From assembly GCA_964497185.1 (NCBI GenBank), contig CAZCBX010000016.1, positions 1 through 47,006 of the forward strand: a DNA stretch of 47,006 nucleotides, written 5' to 3'. The notes beneath the pieces were generated by a model. The model did no database searches, had not been told where the DNA came from, and was given only the letters and a program-made list of their open reading frames with translations. Made by a program: the position numbers and the translations under genes. The stretch comes from CAZCBX01 sp964497185. GTDB lineage: Bacteria > Bdellovibrionota_G > JALEGL01 > JAGRMV01. Positions 6,819-14,381 of the stretch are shown one piece after another; positions within the stretch are counted from its first letter, which is position 1; each line of letters begins with the position of its first letter.

Positions 6819-9101
6819 ATGAGAAAAGCCATACAAACATTCACTCTTCTACTGACCCTAAGTTTCGGCGCAGTTTGGGCACAACAACCCATGGTCACAT
6901 TGGACTTTTACGATGTCGATATCAAAGACATGGCCAAATCCATGTCCCAAATTGTCGGCAAAAACTTTATGATGGACGACACCGTCAAAGGCAAAATCAC
7001 CATCATTTCCCCCAATCCTGTCACCGTCGACGAAGCCTATCAAGCCTTTTTGGCCGCATTGGCCATGAAAAAGTACACCGTGGTCGACAAAGGTGCCGTC
7101 ACCATGATCCGCAGACGCAGCGATGCCATGCGTGAGAGCGAAGCCATTTTGGACGAATACAGTGATTTATCTTCCGATCAAATGGTTACCCGCATCATTC
7201 CCATTAAATACATCAGTGCCAACGACATTCACAAAGCACTCAAAGGCCTGTTTGCACGTTCACAATCGCGTTTGGTGCCTTATGGTCCCACCAACTCCCT
7301 GATTATTACCGACTTGGCATCCAACGTGCGTCGTTTGATCAAAATTGTTCAAAAATTGGATCAGCCTGGTTTTGAAACCACCGTTGAAGTCGTACCCTTG
7401 AAATATGCCCAAGCCAAAGAAGTGGCCGATAAAATTTTGCAAATCTTTGACGGCAACGAAAAAGGCCGTGGCAATAAATCTGCCGCATCCACCGCATTTT
7501 CCTCCAGCGTGGACCAGCAGCCCGATGTATCCAAAGTTATTCCCGATGATCGAAGCAATTCGCTGATTGTTACCGCCAACCGCAAAGGACTAGAGCGCGT
7601 ATTGGATTTGGTGGCCCAGCTGGATCAAGAGGTCGCTTCTGATTTAAGCCGAAGCCGCATTCACGTGCGTCATTTAAAGCACGCGGATTCTGAAGAAGTG
7701 GCAACACTGCTCTCTGGTATTTTGAACAATTCAAAACCCAGCAACAGTCGCACCCCTGCATCGGGAGAAAAAGATAAGACACCTGCGCGCACCATCGAAG
7801 CCGGTGGCAAAGCCATATCCAGTGGTTTGTTTCAAGAAGACATTCGCATCGGTGCCGACCCAGGCACCAACTCGTTGGTGATCACCGCCACACCCAGTGA
7901 CTTTGAAGCCCTCGAACCTGTGATTCAAAGTTTGGATCGCCGCCGCCCTCAAGTATTTGTAGAGGCGCTGATCATGGAAGTAAACATGACCAAAGGTTTG
8001 GAAGTGGGTAGTTCACTCCACGGTGCAGGTACTGCTGGCGATGTTGGTTTTGTTGGTTCATCCAGACCTGCTGGTTCTACATTGAACCCAGAAGGGCAAA
8101 CAGAGAACAACGCTTTTTCATCTTTGTTTGGCGCAGGGGGTCTTGGCCTTGGCTTCTTAAGCCAAGGTGTGGATCTTGGTAATGGCATTAGCATCCCTGG
8201 TGTCGGTGGCATTTTGAAAGCAGTGCAAAACAACAGCAATTTTAATGTGCTTTCATCCCCCAATATTTTGACAACCGATAACAAACAAGCGGAAATTGTG
8301 GTGGGTGAAAAAGTACAGGTGCCCGTCAATGTGCCTACCCCTGGTAACAACGCCTTGGGAACGCAACTTGAACCAGTAGAGGCCGATCTAAAACTTTTGG
8401 TAACCCCACAAATCAATGAAGGCGATGAAGTTACACTCGAAATTGAACAGCAAATCAATGAGTTTTTAGAAGTAGATTTGAAAAATGGGATCCGAACCAG
8501 CAAAAGAACTGCCAAAACAACTGTGGTCGCACAAAACGGTCAAACAGTGGTCATTGGTGGTTTGATTAAAAACAAAGAAACCCAAGGTGTGCAAAAAGTT
8601 CCATTGCTTGGCGACGTGCCAATTTTGGGTACATTGTTTAAGCAGAAAAACACGCAAACTGAAAAAGTAAACCTGATGGTTTTCTTAACCCCCACCATCT
8701 TGCGGGACTCCAAAGACATGAGCCGCATTTCGGTGAAGAAAAACAATCAGCGCAAACAGTTTAACAAAAAGCACAAAATCGATGAAAACTCTGGTCTTTA
8801 CGATTACGGCTTTAATGAAACATTAAACATGGCCCCGGTGCAGGTGGTGGATGAGAAAAAACAAACCCCCAGCCAGCCCCGTGAAATCAAACGTTTTGAT
8901 TACATGAACGACACATCTTCCAGTCAAGACGCGGAGCCATCCAATAGCACCTTACGCGGCCGCAACACCATGCAGCCTGCCAGCAGCAGTTTTGCCACCC
9001 AAACGCCCTTGCGCAACCGTGCTGAAACAGCTGCCGATCAAGAGCCCGTCACTTCCCAAGCCGACGCCAGCAATCCCTTTGCCAACGTCCGACCCAATTA
9101 A
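6819..9101 (+). CDS. gspD: Second GspD-like secretin
   Basis: Outer-membrane secretin paralogous to the product of 2150-4243 and about 60 residues longer (760). It begins with a signal peptide (cleavage after VWA near residue 21). An N0 domain follows with KITIISPNPVTVDEAY, closely matching the same segment of the first secretin. Three N-domains come next (about 120-380), then the secretin core with VPLLGDVPILGTLF and NGQTVVIGGL. A glycine-rich stretch (about 405-455) sits inside the secretin domain. The last 110 residues are low-complexity, rich in S, T, Q, N and P, and differ from the first copy. The start has an AAGGA ribosome site. It is a single-gene unit under a sigma-54 promoter, whereas the gspC-D-E block shows no such element. 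It may serve a specialised secretion state or a second inner-membrane system; that is inference. Confidence 0.9.
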   Translation: MRKAIQTFTLLLTLSFGAVWAQQPMVTLDFYDVDIKDMAKSMSQIVGKNFMMDDTVKGKITIISPNPVTVDEAYQAFLAALAMKKYTVVDKGAVTMIRRRSDAMRESEAILDEYSDLSSDQMVTRIIPIKYISANDIHKALKGLFARSQSRLVPYGPTNSLIITDLASNVRRLIKIVQKLDQPGFETTVEVVPLKYAQAKEVADKILQIFDGNEKGRGNKSAASTAFSSSVDQQPDVSKVIPDDRSNSLIVTANRKGLERVLDLVAQLDQEVASDLSRSRIHVRHLKHADSEEVATLLSGILNNSKPSNSRTPASGEKDKTPARTIEAGGKAISSGLFQEDIRIGADPGTNSLVITATPSDFEALEPVIQSLDRRRPQVFVEALIMEVNMTKGLEVGSSLHGAGTAGDVGFVGSSRPAGSTLNPEGQTENNAFSSLFGAGGLGLGFLSQGVDLGNGISIPGVGGILKAVQNNSNFNVLSSPNILTTDNKQAEIVVGEKVQVPVNVPTPGNNALGTQLEPVEADLKLLVTPQINEGDEVTLEIEQQINEFLEVDLKNGIRTSKRTAKTTVVAQNGQTVVIGGLIKNKETQGVQKVPLLGDVPILGTLFKQKNTQTEKVNLMVFLTPTILRDSKDMSRISVKKNNQRKQFNKKHKIDENSGLYDYGFNETLNMAPVQVVDEKKQTPSQPREIKRFDYMNDTSSSQDAEPSNSTLRGRNTMQPASSSFATQTPLRNRAETAADQEPVTSQADASNPFANVRPN

Positions 9102-9135
9102 AAAAAGGGGACAGACACCATCGGTGTCTGTCCCC
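9100..9135 (-). terminator. Terminator hairpin between convergent genes
   Basis: A perfect 13-bp stem, GGGGACAGACACC paired with GGTGTCTGTCCCC, has a 3-nt loop (9107-9135). On the minus strand it is followed by seven Ts (9100-9106). It would end transcription of the minus-strand operon finishing at 9163 and may also work for gspD2. The GGGGACAGACACC core recalls dispersed palindromes seen in many genomes near REP-type transposases, so it may have arrived as a repeat. Confidence 0.8.
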
Positions 9136-9162
9136 CCAATATTTCGTACAATCAAAGAGCGA

Positions 9163-10326
9163 TTAGATTTTAAAGCTCATGGTGGTGGCAAAACGAAGGT
9201 CACCATCTTGGCGCGTGTTGCGACCCACTTCTTCAAAGTAAATGGCCCCGTCGAGGGAGAAGAAGCGAAGGTCGATGGTTGCGCCACCGGTTAGATACCC
9301 TTGCGACAAACCGCCCCGAATGGCCAAAATGGCAGGCAGTTGGATCTCGGCACCAATGTGCAGCTTTGAAATGATGGGACGGTCAATGTTGATTTCACGA
9401 AGCTCAACGGCCCATGTGTTTTTAAACCGGCCCAATTGAGGGTTGAGCGATGCGCCCACATTGAATGTTTGACGATTGCCAGGAAGCGGGTTGAAGTTCA
9501 TGTTGCCCACATCCTGCCAGGTAAAACCAACCATGGGTTCAAACTTTTCCACAAAGGCATTGTCGATAAAGCCTGACAATTTGGATTTCAAACCAAAATC
9601 AACCGGAATGCGAAACTGCCATTCTTGATAGATGTCTTTGAGCTGATCAATCAAGATAGGATCGCCTTCGGCGTTTTCAACGGTGACATCCCCGTAGGTG
9701 ATTTGCTGGTCAGATTCACGAAGCGAAAAACGGGCGGTGGGTTTAAAGGTCATCCCCACTTGTAGGCCGCCATCGTAAAAGCCTTGGGCCAGTGCCACAT
9801 ACCCGGCAATGTCGCCGATGCTGCGCAGGTCAAAGTTGGGATAGCCTTGATTTCGAAACGAAGCGTTGAGGCGTTGGTCAAAAAGCAAACCGGCGGCAAA
9901 GTTTTTGCGGGTGTAATTGACCAGTTCCATGCCCAGGCGGAAATATTGAAATTCGCCTGTGCGCTCCTGAATAAACTGGTTGAGCACTTGCACACGTTCT
10001 TGATCATCGGCTGCATCATCAATGTCTTGTCCAAAGTCAATGGTGTCGCCTGCCAGTTCAAAGGCATTAAACCCAATCTCCGTGTTGATGGTTAAAAAGC
10101 GAAATTCGCCTTTTTCTAAGTCATTTAAGCCGGCAGGGTTGTAAAAAGCAGCTGAGTCGTGGGTGCCTGGTATGGCTACCCCCACGTTGCCCATACCCAA
10201 GTTGCGGGCTTTTCGGTTTAAACTGGGGGTTTGTGCGGGAAAGGTGCTTCCAGCCCAAGCGGCTTCGTACAAAAAGCCAGACAGAGCAAGGGTCAGTGCA
10301 ATCAATCGTATGGTGTGTTTTTTCAT
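9163..10326 (-). CDS. FadL/PorV-like outer-membrane beta-barrel protein
   Basis: Predicted outer-membrane protein of 387 residues. I start it at the ATG at 10324-10326, which has a GGAG site upstream and yields a signal peptide (MKKHTIRLIALTLAL, cleavage after AWA). The open frame extends to 10479, but that part overlaps the upstream gene. After the signal comes ARNLGMGNVGVAIPG, followed by SAAFYNPAGL. This pattern is seen at the N-terminus of FadL, PorV and UPF0164-type barrels. The rest alternates short beta strands, and the chain ends in a barrel-like strand with terminal aromatic and hydrophobic residues (FATTMSFKI). It lies 16 bp after a lipoprotein gene, so the two are probably translated from one message and may act together. 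Substrate is unknown. Confidence 0.7.
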   Translation of the reverse strand: MKKHTIRLIALTLALSGFLYEAAWAGSTFPAQTPSLNRKARNLGMGNVGVAIPGTHDSAAFYNPAGLNDLEKGEFRFLTINTEIGFNAFELAGDTIDFGQDIDDAADDQERVQVLNQFIQERTGEFQYFRLGMELVNYTRKNFAAGLLFDQRLNASFRNQGYPNFDLRSIGDIAGYVALAQGFYDGGLQVGMTFKPTARFSLRESDQQITYGDVTVENAEGDPILIDQLKDIYQEWQFRIPVDFGLKSKLSGFIDNAFVEKFEPMVGFTWQDVGNMNFNPLPGNRQTFNVGASLNPQLGRFKNTWAVELREINIDRPIISKLHIGAEIQLPAILAIRGGLSQGYLTGGATIDLRFFSLDGAIYFEEVGRNTRQDGDLRFATTMSFKI

Positions 10327-10342
10327 GGCTTGGGTCTCCGGC

Positions 10343-11131
10343 TTATAAGTTGTCAAAAATATCGTCGGGCGCGTTGCAAACCGGTGGTTCACATGTGCAA
10401 CCTTCAAAGGTATCTCGAAATAGGGTTCGAACGGCTTCGTTGGTGTCGGCAATGCCCGAATCTTCCAAGTCTTGGGCAATTTCGGCGGCGCGGGTTAACA
10501 GGCGGAAATCCGATTTAAAGCCGGCATTGTTCACGTCTGATTGAATTTCTTCTAAGTCGGTGATGAACTGGTCGGAGTCTTCTTCTTCGATCAAGGTCAC
10601 ATCACAATCGTCACCATTGTTATCGTTGGCATTGGCCACGGTGACCAAAGAGGATAAGCTAAACATCCGTCCCAAGGCAATTTGAGCAAACACATCGCGT
10701 TGGGTAAAGGTGTTGTCATCGTCAATGTTGTCGATGGAGTTGAGCAGGTCGATGCCGCGTAGCAAGCCATCCACATCTTCTACCGTGGGTGGGGCGATGC
10801 GAGCAAAGGTGCCAAAAAGGCCGGTGGTGGTGCCTGAATCGGAATCTTTTAAAAAGCAAGAGAGAATGCCTAGCACGCCGGTTTCATCATCGTCACACAC
10901 GGGGCGGGGCGACTGCGCAGCTTGACCGACATACGCGCTGCCCAATAAAAAAACCGCTTCGGCATTGTTGGGCTCATCTTCGACAATGGGGTTGAGTTTT
11001 TCGATGGCGGCGGCAAATTCACCGTTATCGAGAAAAAATCGTGCTTCTTCGATGGCTTCGTCGGTGGAGGACGCGGCACATCCAATGAATATCAACGCGA
11101 TGAGCACAAAGCTCAGCCAATGCTTGTTCAT
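10343..11131 (-). CDS. TPR-containing lipoprotein
   Basis: A 262-residue exported lipoprotein. The N-terminus has a signal peptide ending in the lipobox FIGC, so Cys18 should be lipidated. The next 60 residues (EEARFFLDNGEFAAAIEKLNPIVEDEPNNAEAVFLLGSAY) look like one or two TPR helices, a protein-protein contact module. The rest is acidic, with an asparagine/aspartate-rich stretch (ANDNNGDDCD) and a cysteine-rich C-terminus (CTCEPPVC) that could form disulfides. A strong AAAGGAG ribosome site precedes the ATG. It lies 108 bp after folC and 16 bp before the beta-barrel gene. The pairing suggests a cell-envelope assembly or transport role, but no named family is recognised. Confidence 0.75.
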   Translation of the reverse strand: MNKHWLSFVLIALIFIGCAASSTDEAIEEARFFLDNGEFAAAIEKLNPIVEDEPNNAEAVFLLGSAYVGQAAQSPRPVCDDDETGVLGILSCFLKDSDSGTTTGLFGTFARIAPPTVEDVDGLLRGIDLLNSIDNIDDDNTFTQRDVFAQIALGRMFSLSSLVTVANANDNNGDDCDVTLIEEEDSDQFITDLEEIQSDVNNAGFKSDFRLLTRAAEIAQDLEDSGIADTNEAVRTLFRDTFEGCTCEPPVCNAPDDIFDNL

Positions 11132-11239
11132 GGGGGCTCCTTTGAGTAGAGATCATTTTTTTGATTTGCTTGATGCATGCGCCACCGCTCTTAACACGTT
11201 GTGCATGTTCTAAAATTGTACCGCGAAGTGGAAGCTGAG

Positions 11240-12493
11240 CTAAGAAAAAAAAGAATCTTTTTGCCGAGCGCCAGCCGACATCAACATGGCGCGCAGCTGC
11301 GCCACAAAAAAAATAGAACCGGTCCAAAGCATTTCTGCGTGGGCTTTGTCTTGCGCGTCAGCCAAAGCTTCGTCAAGACGTTGATGGGTGAGGGGCTGCT
11401 GAGGCGTTTCACGCCAGGCCCGTGGATGATCAAAACCAACGGTTATAAGCGGGTCGGCCAGCGGCGCAATGGTTTCAAAGATGCCGGCCACATCTTTGCT
11501 TTGGCTGCATCCCACATAGGTCGGATATTTTTTGATGGGACGATGGCGTCGAATGTACCGCACCAAATGCTCAATGGAAGAAGGATTGTGCGCCGCATCC
11601 AATAAATAGGTTTGATCTTGCAATACCCAGGTTTCCATTCGGCCAGCATGTCGGGCGTGTTGCAATCCTTGCTGCACCCGATCGGCTTGCCAGGCGTCTT
11701 TTAAAATATCCACACTGCATGCCACCGCCAAAGATGCGTTGGTGGCTTGCGCTGGGCCATGAAGGCCGAGCTTGGTTCGCGGCACAACGGCTTTTGAACT
11801 TTGAAAAGTAAAAGCGTTGCTGTCGGAAACGTGCTGAAAATCTTTGTCTTCCCATATTTTCTGAAGACTCGTCCCCCCATGGTCTGCCAGCCACGAGGCA
11901 GCACTGGGTGCTTGGGCTGCCAAAATATTAAGCCCCTGCGGGGTCATGATATGCGCTTTTTCACGCGCAATGTGGCCAAGCGTTGACCCCAAATATTCCA
12001 TATGGTCCAAATCGATGCGTGTGATGATGCTGCGTTGATGGGGCAAGCAGTTGGTGGCATCCAAACGTCCGCCCATGCCCACTTCAAACAAACAAATGTC
12101 GGGCTGGGTTTGGCAAAAGTAGTGATACGCCAAAAAAGTTAAGGTTTCAAAGTAGGTCAGTTCAATGGCTGTGCGGGTCATGGCATCAACGATGGCTTGC
12201 CCCGAAACGGTCCATGCGTCTAGGTCGATGGCTTGTTGATTAAGCGTGATGCGTTCTTGAACGGCATGCAAGTGAGGAGACGTAAACGTGCCCACGTTGA
12301 CATCGTGGGCTTGCAAAATGCTGGCTAAAAAAGCGACCGTCGAGCCTTTGCCATTGGTACCGCCGACCAGCACCATGGGTGGAAATTGATCCTCTAAGCC
12401 AAGGGCTTCACGAAAGCGGTGCAGCCGAAGCACAGAAAAATCCATGTTGGCTTCAACTTTATCAGCCAAATAACGATCAATGGCAGTGGACAT
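11240..12493 (-). CDS. folC: Folylpolyglutamate synthase / dihydrofolate synthase
   Basis: ATP-dependent Mur-ligase-like enzyme that adds glutamate to dihydropteroate and folates, in the cytoplasm. The 417 residues carry the P-loop GGTNGKGST near residue 45, TSPHL, the GMGGRLDATN motif, the DHMEYLG segment and LDAAHNP in the C-terminal domain. These are the expected nucleotide, metal and folate-binding elements. It starts 12 bp after the accA stop and is probably in the mutL-miaA-accA-folC operon. The start codon has no strong ribosome site, so coupling to accA is likely. It complements folP at 5357-6211. Whether it has both DHFS and FPGS activities cannot be told from sequence alone. Confidence 0.93.
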   Translation of the reverse strand: MSTAIDRYLADKVEANMDFSVLRLHRFREALGLEDQFPPMVLVGGTNGKGSTVAFLASILQAHDVNVGTFTSPHLHAVQERITLNQQAIDLDAWTVSGQAIVDAMTRTAIELTYFETLTFLAYHYFCQTQPDICLFEVGMGGRLDATNCLPHQRSIITRIDLDHMEYLGSTLGHIAREKAHIMTPQGLNILAAQAPSAASWLADHGGTSLQKIWEDKDFQHVSDSNAFTFQSSKAVVPRTKLGLHGPAQATNASLAVACSVDILKDAWQADRVQQGLQHARHAGRMETWVLQDQTYLLDAAHNPSSIEHLVRYIRRHRPIKKYPTYVGCSQSKDVAGIFETIAPLADPLITVGFDHPRAWRETPQQPLTHQRLDEALADAQDKAHAEMLWTGSIFFVAQLRAMLMSAGARQKDSFFS

Positions 12494-12505
12494 CGGTGGA
12501 AATGC

Positions 12506-13453
12506 TTATTCGAACACGCCCATGCGGCGATACTTTTTGTGGCGTTCATCGAGAAGCTCGGCTGTGGGCAAGGCCTCCAGCTGGGCAACATCGGATGTGA
12601 TGGTTTCTTTAACGGCTTGAAAAATTTTGCGTGGATGTCGGTGCGCGCCGCCCAGCGGCTCTTTAATAATGGCATCGGCAATGCCCAGGTCTTTGACTTC
12701 GGGCGCAATCAAGCGCAAGCTTTTGGCTGCGGCTTCGGCTTTTTTAGCATTGCGCCACAAAATGGCTGCGCACGATTCAGGCGAAATTACGGAGTAAATG
12801 GAATACTCCAGCATGTTCAGTCGATCCGCCACACCAATGGCCAATGCACCACCCGAACCACCTTCACCAATAACCACCGATACGATGGGCGTTTTTAACT
12901 CGCTCATCACCATAATGTTTTTGGCGATGGCTTCGGCTTGGCCACGTTCCTCAGCACCCAAGCCAGGGTAAGCCCCCGGTGTGTCGATTAAGGTAACGAT
13001 GGGGAGTTTAAAGCGTTCGGCTACGCGCATCAAACGCAGCGCTTTGCGATAGCCTTCGGGGCTGGGCATACCAAAATTGCGTTTGACTTTTTCTTTGGTG
13101 GAACGGCCCTTTTGTTGACCAATAAACATGTACCCTTTGCCATCAATGGTGCCAATGCCACAGATCATGGAAGGGTCATCGGAAAAATTACGGTCGCCAT
13201 GAAGTTCTTCAAAATGATCACAAATGTGCTCAATGTAATCCAATGTATAAGGACGCTGTGGGTGGCGTGAAAGCTGCGTTTTTTCCCACACGGTGAGCTT
13301 GGCAAAAATATCGCTGGTGACGGTTTCTACCTTTTTTTCCAAACGCGATACATCTTCGCTGATGTTCATGCTTTTGCTGCTGGAAAGCGCGCGCAGCTCG
13401 GCTATTTTTGTTTCTAAATCAATGATGGGTTTTTCAAACGGTAGATACATCAT
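12506..13453 (-). CDS. accA: Acetyl-CoA carboxylase carboxyltransferase subunit alpha
   Basis: Alpha subunit of the carboxyltransferase that makes malonyl-CoA for fatty-acid synthesis; it pairs with AccD. At 315 residues the length is normal. Family features in order are the N-terminal coiled segment (LETKIAELRAL), RHPQRPYTLDYI, the FEELHGDR motif, IGQQKGR, FGMPSPEGYRKALRLM, DTPGAYPGLGAEERGQ and GEGGSGGALAI. The last two form the oxyanion holes and CoA site. Two adjacent ATGs (13453 and 13450) are possible starts, both with poor ribosome sites. It lies 34 bp after miaA and 12 bp before folC, within one operon. The partner accD is not in this window. Confidence 0.95.
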   Translation of the reverse strand: MMYLPFEKPIIDLETKIAELRALSSSKSMNISEDVSRLEKKVETVTSDIFAKLTVWEKTQLSRHPQRPYTLDYIEHICDHFEELHGDRNFSDDPSMICGIGTIDGKGYMFIGQQKGRSTKEKVKRNFGMPSPEGYRKALRLMRVAERFKLPIVTLIDTPGAYPGLGAEERGQAEAIAKNIMVMSELKTPIVSVVIGEGGSGGALAIGVADRLNMLEYSIYSVISPESCAAILWRNAKKAEAAAKSLRLIAPEVKDLGIADAIIKEPLGGAHRHPRKIFQAVKETITSDVAQLEALPTAELLDERHKKYRRMGVFE

Positions 13454-13487
13454 GATGCAAGGGACCTTATCGTGTTATGAAAAAATA

Positions 13488-14381
13488 TCAAACCAGGCTT
13501 TCAACATAGCAGGAAACCGCATCGAATGCATTTTCAAAATCGAAGCCCTTAAGGTTGGTTTGGTTGCGAATCCAGGTCATTTGCCGCTTGGCATAATTTC
13601 GGGTTTTAATCTGTGTTTGCTCGATGGCTTGCGCCAGGGTCAGCACTTGGTCTAAGTGCAAAAGCGACTGCGCATAGCCAATGGTTTTTTCAAGCCGGGG
13701 CCGCGCCTGGGGAAAACGCTGCAAAATCTCTTGGGTTTCTGTCACCAAACCTTGTTCAAACATCTGTTCAACGCGGGTGTTGATGCGCTGGTATAACTGG
13801 GGGCGTGGCACGTGCAAGCCCAGCACGGTTAAATCAACCACATCCGGCTGGCTGAGCTGGGCTTGCCAGATGCTGCTGGGCCGCAGCCCCTCACGCACCA
13901 AAAACAAAGCGCGCGCAATACGATAAGAATCGTTGGCCTCAAGCTGATCTTTTAAATCAGGATCAAAAGCAATGATCTCATCGAACGCGGCATTTAAATC
14001 ATCGGTTTCAATGGTGCCGGGTGGTACATCTGGATGAGGCGTTTGAAGTGCGCGCAAATAAAAACCAGAGCCGCCCACCAAAAGCGCTCTTTTGCCTTTG
14101 GCTTCAATGTCCACAAGCGTTTGGCGGGCATGCTGGGCAAAAGCATGCGCGCTGTAACCTTCATCGGGATTTTTGATGTCAAAAAGATGATGCGGCACTT
14201 GCGCTTGCTCGTCGGGCGTGGGTTTGGCGGTGCCAATGTTCATGTGCCGAAACACTTGATAGCCATCGGCATTGACAATCTCAAAGTCAAAACGCTTGGC
14301 CAAAGCGATGGACAAGGCCGTCTTGCCAGAGGCCGTCGGTGCCAAAAGAGCAAAGTGTTTTTGAGCTGGCAAAGTGGACAT
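13488..14381 (-). CDS. miaA: tRNA dimethylallyltransferase MiaA
   Basis: Adds the dimethylallyl group to A37 of tRNAs that read UNN codons. The 297 residues include the P-loop APTASGKT, the NADGYQVFRHMNIGTAKP region, PHHLFD, GGSGFYLRAL, a KTIGYAQ segment and the C-terminal KRQMTWIRNQ motif. In most MiaA proteins the second motif reads DSxQ; here it is DGYQ, a change worth noting but not obviously fatal. Its ATG overlaps the mutL stop in a TAATG arrangement, so the two are translationally coupled. It is the third gene of the FHA-GGDEF-mutL-miaA-accA-folC series. Confidence 0.92.
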   Translation of the reverse strand: MSTLPAQKHFALLAPTASGKTALSIALAKRFDFEIVNADGYQVFRHMNIGTAKPTPDEQAQVPHHLFDIKNPDEGYSAHAFAQHARQTLVDIEAKGKRALLVGGSGFYLRALQTPHPDVPPGTIETDDLNAAFDEIIAFDPDLKDQLEANDSYRIARALFLVREGLRPSSIWQAQLSQPDVVDLTVLGLHVPRPQLYQRINTRVEQMFEQGLVTETQEILQRFPQARPRLEKTIGYAQSLLHLDQVLTLAQAIEQTQIKTRNYAKRQMTWIRNQTNLKGFDFENAFDAVSCYVESLV

